NCBI GenBank assembly: GCA_029964075.1
Contig: CM057147.1
Coordinates: 24,635,513-24,699,512 of the forward strand
Direction of reading: 5' to 3'
Source: Patiria pectinifera
Lineage: Eukaryota; Echinodermata; Asteroidea; Valvatida; Asterinidae
DNA length: 64,000 nucleotides
In this document: piece by piece, positions 9,713 through 19,743 of the stretch
Layout: every line of letters starts with the position of its first letter
How positions within the stretch are numbered: the stretch's first letter is position 1
Translations under genes and position numbers: made by a program
Notes under the pieces: generated by a model
Told to the model about the DNA's origin: nothing
What the model saw: the letters and a program-made list of their open reading frames with translations, nothing else
Database searches by the model: none

Positions 9713-10729
9713 TTAACGATCACAGATCAGTCGTTTCACCCTCTGCAAGTTATTTCTTGCTGCCTGTCGGTGCTCCGGCTGCGCATAGGCAAGGAACAAG
9801 GTGCCGCAGAAGGTGTCAAACATGGCAACAATGGAACCGACGGTAATGAGAGGGTTGAGAACGGCTGAAGTCAGGTCACTGAGAATTGCAATATTTATGG
9901 TTACACTATTTGGTAGCCAAGCCACGACAAATGCGGAGAAGTGAACGATGAAGTACACGGTTGTTTTATCGGACAAGTGGTTCGGTCGAGGCTGCGGCGT
10001 GTTCTCATCGTTGCCTTCCTGCTCCGTCCGCTGCACACGATCTCGAAGATGTTTCAGCATCATCGTTTCATCCCGTATCTTGCGCCGCTGTTGCCTAGCG
10101 ATGCGAACGAGAGCAGCTATCAAAAAGCTTACTGCGATCATACTGGGGAAGATTGTCAGATCCGACAAGACGACCATTGGGATTCGAAAACCTTCCCCCT
10201 GCAGGAAGCTGGCGAATGACTCTTGGCTGTTGGGATCAAAATTCAACAAGGCGGAGAGGAACACTGCAAGTCCGAGGACAAAAGACAGGCACCAGGACGT
10301 ACCGATCAGCGCGATGCAACGTCTGGGCGTCGCTAGCCGGAGATACTGCAGGGGCCGGGAGATCTTCAGGTACCGGTCAGCCGCTATGACCACCGAATTT
10401 AAGAAGTAGCTGAGAAGTCCAAAATAGGTAAAACTTGTGACAACTGCGAGTTTGAGCGCGGAGTGGTTCAAGTTTGACATCAGGATCACAGACCACCATG
10501 AAATCAAAATTCCCATGACGATCAGGGACACACAAAGACTGGCCATGAAATAGTTGGACACATTATGGAGGATGTGCTCCATAGCGACTGTTGCTATCAA
10601 CCACACGTAGACCAGAACTGTTGCTACTGCGATGAAAATCACGAAGATGTAGCCGGCCAACAAGGCCGGATGGACTGGTTCATCGCTCATGGATGGCGCA
10701 GACGCATTCACGATCACTTCGTCCGCCAT
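9713..10729 (-). CDS. Class A GPCR, tandem family member 3
   Basis: 338 aa, intronless. It begins MADEV instead of MEEEV, while the leader before the ATG (GGAAGGCCTAATT) is the family leader. DRY and the WxP motif of TM6 are kept. The TM6 lip is WLPNSVTIN, unique to this copy, and the NPxxY position reads GTLFL after FC. Extracellular loop 1 has NHS and loop 2 NFDPNSQESFASF. Closest overall to member 1. Confidence 0.93.
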   Translation of the reverse strand: MADEVIVNASAPSMSDEPVHPALLAGYIFVIFIAVATVLVYVWLIATVAMEHILHNVSNYFMASLCVSLIVMGILISWWSVILMSNLNHSALKLAVVTSFTYFGLLSYFLNSVVIAADRYLKISRPLQYLRLATPRRCIALIGTSWCLSFVLGLAVFLSALLNFDPNSQESFASFLQGEGFRIPMVVLSDLTIFPSMIAVSFLIAALVRIARQQRRKIRDETMMLKHLRDRVQRTEQEGNDENTPQPRPNHLSDKTTVYFIVHFSAFVVAWLPNSVTINIAILSDLTSAVLNPLITVGSIVAMFDTFCGTLFLAYAQPEHRQAARNNLQRVKRLICDR

Positions 10730-10960
10730 AATTAGGCCTTCCTATCAGAAAATGTCAGTCACCAAAAGCATCAAAATTTACAAACAACTGTCAGTGCGTC
10801 AAAAGCACAAAGAAGTCCCATCTGCTTCAGTGAAAACTGAAAAACAACCAAAGTGTTTTCCGTACCAGTGTGATACCTATCAGGTTGGTAAATGAATATG
10901 ACGCAACGACGAAATTCGCACGCACCGTACATAACGGTACGTTATGCATACGCTATAGCC

Positions 10961-11010
10961 GGTTGCATCTCTCAATATTAGTAAAAACCTTGAAACGGCT
11001 TACACGCACA
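10961..11010 (-). promoter_or_regulatory. Candidate promoter region of GPCR 3 (TATA block altered)
   Basis: The ATTGAGAGATGCAACCGG part of the family block is kept about 240 bp before the ATG, but the TTTATAA part is replaced by TTTTACTAAT. It may be weaker or use another start site (inference). Confidence 0.35.
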
Positions 11011-11045
11011 ACACCGGGCGCTTTCATAAATCGTTCTACATCTGA

Positions 11046-11787
11046 AAAGGCCTAATTAGGAATGACGGCCGAAAACTGAAACTGACGCTTTGATGAGAGT
11101 TAATATTTGGCCCAGCAGTTAAGTGGATTTGTTGATACGCCCCTTTCGTCGGTAAATAACAAGCCGCGCGTTACTGTAACCGCTACCAAGCTTTTGTCAG
11201 GTGAAAATGGCACGATAATGGATAAGTAATTGCCTCTATTATGAACATAATATGTAAGTTCACGATACTTGACTCGGATTTATCGCTCAGCCTTGAGACG
11301 TAATTCTGATTGATTGGTGTAGATATTCAAGATGTTATGACCGTGCTCTTCGACGAATTGCAGTTTGTTTTCATTACAGAGCTACCACTCGTCCAGTTTA
11401 TTTTCTGTTAAACGGGAAAAGCTACACCCCTCCCCACTTTTTTCGTTAGGGAGCGGTTGTTTTTGCGCGATAACAGATCCGCCTTGCTAATAGACTGGTT
11501 CTTGCTCCATTGTCGATTCTGATAGGGGCGGGAATCAGTCCACTCGGCGATTACTGAATTTTTGTGATACTTAAACGTTGATACGTGTATTTCGAAAGTA
11601 ATTATCATTCCTAATTAACTAGACGTGGGCCGATTGTTTTTGCTCCAAATGTCTCATTCAAAAGTGTACCTATATAATTACTAGCAAAATTAGAAATTTA
11701 AGAAAATCTGAAAAATTCGAGAATAGCACGGACTGTACGTCTTTAATACATAAATACGTTCACTTGGATTAAAACGCGTGCTTATTA
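11046..11787 (-). repeat. Distal 5' flank of GPCR 3
   Basis: Anchor AAGGCCTAATTAGGAATGAC followed by sequence colinear with 7422-8640, but lacking about 0.5 kb of it. The colinearity resumes after the inserted element at 11788-11978. Confidence 0.6.
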
Positions 11788-11978
11788 GGCCCCCTCAAAA
11801 AAATATTCGGTCTCTGGTCAGACCAATGTTCCGGAATTGACGCGGCGACGCGGATTTTTATTATTATTTTTTGCTGGAGCTACCGCGGAACATTTTGGGG
11901 AAAAAAAAGACTGACGCGCATGATTAAAATCGACGCGCGCGCTGACCAGAGACCGACTTATTTTTTTTTTTTTTGGCC
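11788..11978. mobile_element. PIF/Harbinger-like MITE
   Basis: Starts and ends GGCC...GGCC with subterminal inverted repeats TCGGTCTCTGGTCAG and CTGACCAGAGACCGA. Flanking triplets are TTA and TTT, close to the TWA duplications of the Harbinger superfamily. The equivalent place in the gene 2 flank (about 8642, GTGCTTAGTGACG) has no insert. No transposase. Confidence 0.6.
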
Positions 11979-12184
11979 TTTCTTTTTTGTTCGTTTACAT
12001 GATGCTTTCATGGCCCTGTTGCTATAGTATCCGATACTGTCATTAGCGTGCCATACACCAGTATAAAAAAAAAACCAATCGATTGAAAAAATAGTGGCTA
12101 ACTTCAGATAAGGAAAATTCCAGCTTGTAATTGGTTGCAAATAACTTATTATTAACTTTTTTGGTATTAAAATAGCAGTCCTTA

Positions 12185-12395
12185 GGCCAAAAAAAAAAGT
12201 CTCCGGTTTCTGCGCGCGCGCGCGCCGCCAAACTATTTATGTGGCCTCTCTGGACTCCCATATATTTGCAGTTAAGTCGTCACGGGCACCATTCAGCCGA
12301 CATTTGAAGCCAAAAAAAAATAAAAAAATAGCCGCGTCGCCGCACCACTTTTGGGGCAAGCTCCATACCAGAAACCGGAGACTTTTTTTTTGGCC
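12185..12395. mobile_element. PIF/Harbinger-like MITE, second family
   Basis: Nearly perfect ~28-bp terminal inverted repeats (GGCC, a run of 9-10 A, GTCTCCGGTTTCTG and its complement) and a perfect TTA target-site duplication (12182-12184, 12396-12398). The interior (GTGGCCTCTCTGGACTCCC, CGCACCACTTTTGGGGCAAG) recurs in the longer relative at 60547-60907. Confidence 0.75.
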
Positions 12396-13069
12396 TTATT
12401 GCAGCATTTTGAGTTTTAAATACCACAGGATACAACACAATAATACAACTTGGGCAAGAAGTTAAAACCCACTTGTGGAGGAGTCTACGATTTAATTGGT
12501 AACCAGTAAAATGGCCTGTGAAAATGGTCAAAGATTGAATGACTTCGTTTATCGCTTATTCCAAATATAAAAAATAATCCAACAAACTGTGTCCTCCAAA
12601 TTAGCTTCGGGACGACATCGGACCGTCTATCGATAGAAGAGCTGCCAAAAAAAATCTGGTTGTTCCACGTCAATACTGCGGGTTGAGAGCGGGGCCTCCG
12701 TCCCTTCAGATATTGATTTTCATCAGGAGCAGCGATTTCTTGCTATCCTTTGGGGGGGAGGGGGGAACCAGTAGCTTGAGAAATGGAAAGGTGGGAGTTC
12801 ATATTATCTAACTCTAGGGGGCGTCCTTCATCATATGTATTCATCCAATTATAGTTGAGGATGTCACAGTGTAGGTTTGACATCGTGATGGAGAAGATTA
12901 ACCCTGAAAGGGCCGAGTGAGTCGTATTCCGCCCCCATTTAATTGTTATTATTTTGTGATATCTAATATTTTCGAACCAAGCCTTTATGAATTGATTAGT
13001 CTTATTCCGAGACCAGAATTGGATTTTATTCCCACTCCCAATCCCTTGCAAACGTGATGAAGTCGCCGA
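12396..13069. other. No recognisable gene
   Basis: Between two inverted-repeat elements. One ~115-codon minus-strand open frame here has no recognisable domain or signal peptide and I do not call it a gene. Confidence 0.45.
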
Positions 13070-13274
13070 GACGGCAGAGGGCGCTGTCAACAAGATGAAT
13101 CCGATCCAGTATTGGGAACTTTGGCACTCCGACCCGAGACATTCCGAGCATACCTCAGGAGCACTGTAGTAAGCTTATGCGCGCGCGTGAGGTATGCTGG
13201 GAATTGTCCGGTCTAGGAAGCCATAGTTCCCAAGACTGGATTGGTTCATCTTGTTGATAGCGCCCTCTGCCGTC
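13070..13274. mobile_element. Foldback-type MITE with long inverted repeats
   Basis: The outer ends GACGGCAGAGGGCGCT and AGCGCCCTCTGCCGTC are exact inverted repeats. Imperfect pairing continues inward almost to the centre (CAACAAGATGAA, TTGGGAACT, GCATACCTCA). The whole ~205 bp can fold on itself. No coding content and no clear duplication at the edges. Confidence 0.65.
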
Positions 13275-13381
13275 ACTTGCCAGAATTGTCAATAGAGCCT
13301 GAAAGTACGCCATTTTGTCTTTGAGCTTCCGGACCCCTCCGCGACCCTTCTATGAGCGTTTTACACCGGGTTGCCCTTTTC

Positions 13382-13926
13382 CAGTGTTGTAGTACTCGTA
13401 CTCGGTACTCGTACTCGAGCACTACTCGAGTACTTTTTTTGGAGTACTCGCACTCGTACTCGAATGTCAAAGAACTCGTACTCGAAAGGACCTTACTCGT
13501 ACTCGATCATCATAGTACTCGTACTCGAATAGCAGTACTCGGAAGGAAAATGTTCTTATTGTATAGACACTTTCAGTTTGAAACGGTCGATTGGCTTGTG
13601 GAGAAATCGAAGCTTCCCAGTTTCCTCTGTGCACGCCCGGACAAACACATTTAACAGCTAGCCGTGAGTGGGTCTGTATATCGGTCTGACTGGGCCTTGG
13701 CCGATTACGCACAATGAACCATTTGCTGTATGGATGTATTAGAAAATATAAGTACTCGTACTCGTACCCGTACTCGTCATTACAGTACTCGTACTCGGAA
13801 GTACAAGTACTCGTACTCGGAGACCTCTTCTTGTTCTTGGAGATACAAGTACTCGTACTCGTACTCGGCAACCTAAGTACTCGGCAGTACTCGGTACTCG
13901 GAAAAAAGTACTCGACTACAACACTG
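13382..13926. mobile_element. Non-autonomous hAT element made largely of TACTCG hexamers
   Basis: The termini CAGTGTTGTAGT and ACTACAACACTG are exact 12-bp inverted repeats, flanked by 8-bp duplications differing at one base (CCCTTTTC at 13374-13381, CTCTTTTC at 13927-13934). Both fit the hAT superfamily. Inside each end are arrays of the hexamer TACTCG (roughly 13392-13535 and 13755-13918) around a unique ~210-bp core. No transposase. Short hexamer arrays near hAT ends are known transposase-binding sites in Ac-type elements; here they are greatly expanded. Confidence 0.8.
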
Positions 13927-14743
13927 CTCTTTTCTTGCTAACATTTTCGACAATGATTTGTTACCGTAATCACCCCGAGAAATATTCATATTGAAATTTT
14001 ATCTGGGCATTCCCCAAGAAGAAAAAAATGATAAGAAGTCAGTTTGAGACTGGTAACAACGACTTTTACTCACGACCTCCACACCCGGAATTTAGAATCC
14101 TCTAAACTATTCCAGTATGAGACACCTCGATGAACAATACTATTTTTAGACATTGACGTCCTGTTGAACTGGGCCAACACATTTCCCCTAGCGCTACTTC
14201 GATTATAATATACGTGAATGTTGGAATTTAGGAGAGATTTTTTACTTGTTTGTTGTCCAAAGATTTAACAAAAAAAATAAAAAAAAATAAACGAATTTAA
14301 AACAAGAATTAAGACGGGGTAGGAGTAAGTTATGCATAAAATGTATACATGGATTTTCCCAGATTAAGTTGGTATAAGTCATTACATTGTAATATATTTA
14401 ATTTAGTAAATAATGGAGCAGAATAATCACGGTAGCCAGCATTCGAAATTGCACGAACCGCTCGTTTGTGTAAAGTAAGTATTTGTTAAATTTAGATGAT
14501 AAATGATAGATGATTTTTCTTTAGGGGGAGCTATAATTTTAAGGTGCTGTAATAATCAGTTTTACATTTTCTTGTATTTTTTTCGAGGATGTGTTGCTAC
14601 AGTAATTGCTACAATAATCGATACGAATCAAAAGATAAAGTCACAAGAGAAATTGTATGTACACTGGTTTTAAAAATCGTTGGGTGAATGGTTTGTTTTT
14701 ACAAATATTATTTTGATTAATTATGACATGAAAAAAGTAGCTA

Positions 14744-14874
14744 CACTGCAAAAACTGTAGTGTTAATTTAACACCATTCGGTATCTATATAGGACAACAC
14801 CAGTAAAATTTAACACCAGATGGTCCTATAATAGATACCAACAGTGTAAATTTAACACTGCAGTTTTTGCAGTG
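14744..14874. mobile_element. TA-flanked MITE (Tc1/mariner-like), X unit copy 1
   Basis: The ends CACTGCAAAAACTG and CAGTTTTTGCAGTG are perfect inverted repeats bordered by TA on both sides. Inner TTAACAC motifs and a GGTATCTAT/ATAGATACC pair extend the inverted symmetry. 131 bp, non-coding. Confidence 0.75.
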
Positions 14875-16110
14875 TACTGAAGCAAAGCCTATTCTAAAAA
14901 AAGCAGTTTGCAAGAAAACCCGCGAAAGTTCACTGCACGAGTTGAATACACGGAACAATTCTACATAGGATTCAATTGAATCGGTAACTAATCAAACCAT
15001 CTGTAACGATTCACCGGTACCAGGCAGCTATTCGTGAATACATTTGTGCTTGGCCGGTTTAAAAAAAAAACACTATGTTTAAGACCGGTTGGAATCTGGA
15101 GGCTGATAACCACCCTCGCCTTTGGCCATGGTCGCCGTCAGGATTTTTTTCTAGAGGGGAGCAAAACATATTTTTCCCCAAAAAATTCTTGTAATTCTCA
15201 ACAAAGTCTAGATTCATCAGTTTTAGAGGGGGGCAGGGACATCTTGGCACCCCAACTCATTAAATTTACACCACTATGACTTCGCGCCTCTTTTTCTTTT
15301 CTTTTTTTCTCTTTTTTTTCCCCCCTTTTTGTTTTGCTTTTCCAGGGGGCCCCCTTGCCCCCCCCCTTCCTCGCGACACCCATACCTTTGGCTCGGATAA
15401 TTATCAGCACCCAGACACAAACCAGATTTAAACACAGTGTTTAATATCGGCCAAGCACATATTTATTCCCATTCATAAATAACTGTTCGGTCAAAAATCA
15501 AAACTTTTCGTTCCAAAAGTCAAAACAAGTCCAAAATTATAAATTTTCAACGATTTCGTTCAAAAATTTTACTTCCTTTTTTCCGAAACACCCCTCTAGC
15601 TAAATTATGGTATGTCCCTCTCGCAGAGTAGCCGTAAACCAACCTCGTCCCCAGTCCTTACTTTATTGCCAACCTCGTTTTCAATAGTAAGCCCTGGATA
15701 GGAAACTTTCTTCCTGTATCCTGATTCGACACCGTAATTTGCTAATAATGAATTATATCGTGTAGTTGGTGGTGTTATTTTCAACGTGCATTACGTGTTT
15801 TCACGATCATTGCAACTATAACGTCCACGCCTTCTCAATAATACTCCTTTTCTTTGCAGTTTGTTCATATTAATATGAAATGTGATACTGCATATGTGTT
15901 TTCATAACTCACGGCGCGACGAATTGATGCTGTTTTTACCCCACACACCGCATACAAAAACAAACGCTAGCACCAGACTATTCCTCATTTGCATACATGT
16001 TCAAAAATCTTGCACATGCAAATGACCCAATACCAGGGTGAGAGAGCAGGTAGAGGTGGGCGCGTACTGCTCGAAACCTTGGGGACGAGGTTGGCCGTAA
16101 ACAACTCCTC

Positions 16111-16385
16111 AGCCCAATTTCACGGCTCTGCTAAGCACACGATTTTCTGCTAACAGAGCCTCCGTCTATTTCATGGAGACCGTAAGCAAAAGCACAGGAA
16201 AAGGCACGCTTACTTCGGAGGAAAAAGTTGCTTAACTTAGTGACGTAACAATAGAAATCTCCAAGCACGCGCTACCGTTAGCACGTCCACGCCGTGAAAT
16301 AGTGCTTATAAAGGTTAGCAAATTTTTCTGCTATGCTAAACACAACTTTTCTGCTAACTGTTCAGCAGCGCCGTGAAATTGGGCC
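16111..16385. mobile_element. MITE with CCCAATTTCACGG ends, X unit copy 1
   Basis: Terminal inverted repeats of the form GCCCAATTTCACGG / CCGTGAAATTGGGC at both ends, continuing inward with GCTGCTAAGCA-like motifs. About 275 bp, AT/GC mixed, non-coding. Superfamily not determined; no clear target duplication. Confidence 0.7.
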
Positions 16386-16407
16386 AAATTTATCAACCGT
16401 TAAAAAC

Positions 16408-16478
16408 CGGCCACGTGACGGGCTCTTGACCAATAGGAAAACTGTCCTATCAGGGAGTTATGAATATATAATAAAAGC
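16408..16478 (+). promoter_or_regulatory. Plus-strand promoter-like cluster downstream of GPCR 4
   Basis: Within 70 bp and in canonical order: an E-box/CRE-like CCACGTGACGG, a CCAATAGG box and a TATATAATAAAAG TATA-like element. It points toward the 3' end of receptor 4, 150 bp away, so a transcript would be antisense to the receptor. No plus-strand gene is evident. The motif set recurs in units 5-8. Role is inference. Confidence 0.35.
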
Positions 16479-16623
16479 ATGGCTGTGCTTCAAAATGTGT
16501 CCCAGTTCAAAGTTGCAACAGAAAGAGAGTTTTCTTATGTCTCTTTCCTTAACATGGCACTTTGTAAACTTTTAAGTCCTCAAATAATTAGCTAAGATTT
16601 TCAGTCTTGGATCACTTCTCTCT

Positions 16624-17640
16624 TTAACGATCACAGACGAGTCGTTTCACCCTCTTTAAGTTATTCTTTGCTGCCTGTCGGTGCTCCGGCTGCGCATAGG
16701 CCAGGAACATGGTGCCGTAGAAGGTGTCAAACATGGCAATAATGAAACTTGCGGTAAAGAGAGGGTCGAGAACGGCTGAAGTCAGGTCACTGAGAATTGC
16801 GATGTTTATGGCTACACTAACTGGTAGCCAAGCCACGACAAATGCGGAGAAGTGTACGATGAAGTACACAGTGGTTTTATCGGACAAGTGGTTCGGTCGA
16901 GGCCGCGGCGCGTTCTCATCGTTGCCTTCCTGCTCCGTCTGTTGCACACGATCTTGAAGATGCTTTAGCATCAGCATTTCATCCCGTATCTTGCGCCGCT
17001 GTTGCCTAGCGATGCGAACGAGAGCAGCTATCAGAAAAGTTACCGCGATCATACTGGGGAAGATTGTCAGATTCGACATGACGACAATGGGGATTCGAAT
17101 ACCTTCCCCCTGCAGGAAACTGCTGTAGAATTGTTGGCTGTCGGTTTCCAATTTCAACATGGCGGTGAGGAACACGGCAAGTCCGATGAGCAGAGACAGG
17201 CACCACGACGCACCAATCACCGCGGTGCAACGTCTGGGCGTCGCTAGCCGGAGATACTGCAGGGGCCGGGAGATCTTCAGGTACCGGTCAGCCGCTATGA
17301 CCACCGAATTCGAGAAGTAGCTGAAAAGTCCAAAATAGGTAAAACTTGTGGCTATTGCGAGTTTGAGCGATGAGTGTTTGATATTTGACATCAGAATCAC
17401 AGACCACCATGAACTCAAAATTTCCGTGACAATCAAGGACGCACAAAGACTGGCCATGAAATAGTTGGACACATTATGGAGGATGTGTTCTGTAGCGATT
17501 GTGGCTATCAAACACAAGTAGACCAGACTTGTTGCTACTGCGATGAAAATCATGAAGATGTAGCCGGCCAACAAGGCCGGATGGACTGGGCCATCGCTCA
17601 GGGATGGCGCAGACGCATTCACGATCAGTTCTTCCTCCAT
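16624..17640 (-). CDS. Class A GPCR, tandem family member 4
   Basis: 338 aa, starting at the family MEEE methionine; the frame stays open a few codons upstream but has no earlier ATG. It belongs to a second sequence class with members 5 and 7: loop 2 reads ETDSQQFYSSF instead of FDPNSQES, and loop 1 has NIKHS so its glycosylation site is lost. TM2 has CASLIVTEILSSWW, placing a charged Glu in the membrane segment and shared only with member 7. DRY and WLP are kept; the NPxxY position is GTMFL. TM7 (DPLFTASFIIAMFD) is shared with member 7. Confidence 0.93.
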   Translation of the reverse strand: MEEELIVNASAPSLSDGPVHPALLAGYIFMIFIAVATSLVYLCLIATIATEHILHNVSNYFMASLCASLIVTEILSSWWSVILMSNIKHSSLKLAIATSFTYFGLFSYFSNSVVIAADRYLKISRPLQYLRLATPRRCTAVIGASWCLSLLIGLAVFLTAMLKLETDSQQFYSSFLQGEGIRIPIVVMSNLTIFPSMIAVTFLIAALVRIARQQRRKIRDEMLMLKHLQDRVQQTEQEGNDENAPRPRPNHLSDKTTVYFIVHFSAFVVAWLPVSVAINIAILSDLTSAVLDPLFTASFIIAMFDTFYGTMFLAYAQPEHRQAAKNNLKRVKRLVCDR

Positions 17641-17825
17641 AATAGGCCTTCCTTTCAAAACACTTCAGCTACCAAAACCATCGAAATTTGCCCAAAAAAC
17701 TGTCAGGGCATTCAGAAACACACAAAAAAATCCATACTTCCTCACTGAAAACTAGAAGTAAAAGTGTTCTCCGTACCAGTGGGATACCTTTTTTGTATGC
17801 GACTGACTGATGCAACGACTAAAAT

Positions 17826-17865
17826 GCATCTCTCAATTATAAACTGTCTTGATAGGGTTTGCACG
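17826..17865 (-). promoter_or_regulatory. Putative core promoter of GPCR 4
   Basis: CCCTATCAAGACAGTTTATA then ATTGAGAGATGCA on the minus strand, about 195 bp before the ATG. Near-identical blocks precede members 5, 6, 7 and 8. Confidence 0.5.
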
Positions 17866-18760
17866 CACGGCCACTACCGGCCGCTTTCATAAATACATCA
17901 TTCTAAAGTAAATTTTCTTTTTTTTTTCTGGAAAGGCCTAATCAGGAATGACGGAGACAAAATGAGAACTGAAGCTTTGATGGAGTCTCTGAAACAGCAG
18001 TTCTTGTTTATTGGATTTTATAATGGCCCCTTTCGTCGGTAAATAACAAACCACGTCACTGTAATCACTGCAAAGCTTTTGTCAGGTGAAAATGACATGA
18101 TAATGGATATTGAGTAATTGCCTGCGCCCTCTGTGAGCACAATATGTAAGTTCACAAAATTGGACTCGGATTCATCGTTTAGCCTGGAGAAGTAATTCTG
18201 ATTGATTGGTGTTGATATTAAAGATGTTACGACCGTGCTCTCCGACGAATTAGAATTTGTCCTTAACGGATTTTTCACTTGTATAGTTTATTTTAACGGT
18301 GGGGGATACTACGGGTTTCGATGCTTTTGCGCCATAACAGATCCACTTTGCTAGTAGACTGGTTTCTGGTCCCTTCATACTGGTAATCGATTCTAATAGG
18401 AGAGGGAACCAGGCAGTCTATCCTGCGAGAACTGAATTATTGTCGGGTCGTTAATTCATTTATTTTACGCGGGCTGATTTTTTTTGGGTTCGATATCTCA
18501 TTCAAGTCCCGGTTGCTATTGACTATAGAGGGCGTCCGGTGTGCGCCGTTAGCAGACACTCTTTGGTACCGGACACTTTTTGGCATGACACCGGGACCTG
18601 GTGCTGGTCGTGCAGGCGCCGCAAGGCGTGCGTGCGCAGACCCTGGATGCGATTTTCCGCGGCGCCGTGTTTGGTCTATGGAGTAAAAAAAAGCATGCTA
18701 CGTTCGTCACACAAATACGTAACGTTATGTTGTTTTTTTCTTTTTGATGAAAATACGTGA

Positions 18761-18909
18761 CACGAGTCACCAAGCTCGAGTCCGAGTCATCATGGTCGAG
18801 TCCGAGTCCGAGTCATTTTCCAATGTGACTTGAGTCGAGTCCGAGTCACGAAAAATGTGACTCGAGTCCGACTCTAGTCCGAGTCCTGGACTCGAGTCCC
18901 ACAACACTG
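18761..18909. mobile_element. hAT-like right end with GAGTCC hexamers, copy 1
   Basis: Arrays of GAGTCC/GACTCG end in CGAGTCCCACAACACTG, whose complement starts CAGTGTTGTGGGACTCG. This shares the first nine bases with the TACTCG element's terminus. No matching left end is visible upstream, so it seems truncated on that side. Confidence 0.6.
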
Positions 18910-19014
18910 GCGTTTTCTAAGACCAATTTGAAATTCATGTAACATTATGCTCCTTAGAATTACTTAAACGGACATCATTTTTTTCTGTTTCTTGGGTTGG
19001 TTTCACATCAACAG

Positions 19015-19199
19015 GAGCAGATCATCCTATGCTATGAGATGACCTACCAACAGTTTGAACGGTTCCAGCACTATTACGAAATGTTATATTTTTTATTTAA
19101 ACAATAATGTACAATTTAAGTCCATTTCATTTTGTTTCTCTACAGAAATGTATTTCAAGTAAGGCCGAGACTCTATCCTCGTACAGAATACAGAGGAGG
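19015..19199 (+). pseudogene. Relic of two terminal exons of a plus-strand gene, copy 1
   Basis: After a pyrimidine-rich stretch and CATCAACAG acceptor comes an open segment reading EQIILCYEMTYQQFERFQHY. About 65 bp later a second acceptor (TTTCTCTACAG) precedes NVFQVRPRLYPRTEYRGG. The donor between them is not preserved. The first segment faintly recalls the C-terminal helix of protein tyrosine phosphatase domains (QYxFCYxxxL), but I cannot identify the gene. It repeats in units 6, 7 and 8. Confidence 0.4.
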
Positions 19200-19211
19200 T
19201 GTTTTTTTAAG

Positions 19212-19743
19212 TTACTCGTACTCGTACTCGAATGTCAAAGAACTCGTACTCGAAATGACGGTACTCGTACTCGGGCAGCAAAGTACTCGTACTCGACATG
19301 TCGAAATTGTACTCGATCATCATAGTACTCGTACTCGAATAGCAGTACTCGGGAGGAAAATGTTCTTATTTTATAGATACTTTCAGTTTGGAATGGTCGA
19401 TTGGCTTGTGGGGAAATCAAGATTTCCTGATTTTCCTCTGTACACGTCCGGACAAACACATTTAACAGCTAGCCGTGAGTGGGTCTGTATATCGGTCTGA
19501 CTGGGCCTTGGCCGATTACGCACAATGAACCATTTGCTGTATGGCTGTATTAGAAAATATAAGTACTCGTACTCGTACCCGTACTCGGAAGTACAGTACT
19601 CGTACTCGTACTCGGAAGTACAAGTACTCGTACTCGAAGACCTGTTCTTGTTCTCGGAGATACAAGTACTCGTACTCGTACTCGGCAACCTAAGTACTCG
19701 GCAGTACTCGGTACTCGGAAAAAAGTACTCGACTACAACACTG
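19212..19743. mobile_element. TACTCG hexamer hAT element, left end missing (unit 5)
   Basis: Matches 13452-13926 but begins abruptly in the hexamer array after a T7 tract (GAGGAGGTGTTTTTTTAAG). The right terminus ACTACAACACTG and flank CTCTTTTC are intact. The left junction coincides with the point where Y units continue with other DNA. Confidence 0.75.

Larger units (their letters stand above)
13452..17932 (-). repeat. Unit 4 of the GPCR array (X type)
   Basis: Colinear with 19212-23755 and 29805-34360. In order: the right part of the hexamer element, a ~0.8 kb AT-rich block, a TA-flanked MITE (14744-14874), a C/G-rich ~260-bp block near 15128-15392 with weak inverted ends (possible mobile element), a unique ~0.7 kb block, a MITE (16111-16385), a plus-strand promoter-like cluster, receptor 4 and its promoter. 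No other gene seen. Confidence 0.8.

Noticed and set aside
13352-13941. Open frames rich in YSYSYS or TRTR in the hexamer arrays (also 19.1-19.8 and 29.7-30.4 kb)
   Set aside because: They arise from the TACTCG repeat inside a non-coding transposon and change frame freely between copies.
17641-17658. An N-terminal extension (KGRPI) on GPCR 4
   Set aside because: There is no ATG before the MEEE methionine; the extension would need a TTG start, not expected in an animal gene.
18530-18690. GC-rich block with several open frames in units 5-8
   Set aside because: Several frames are equally open, stops and indels differ among copies, and I see no domain; kept only as part of the unit description.
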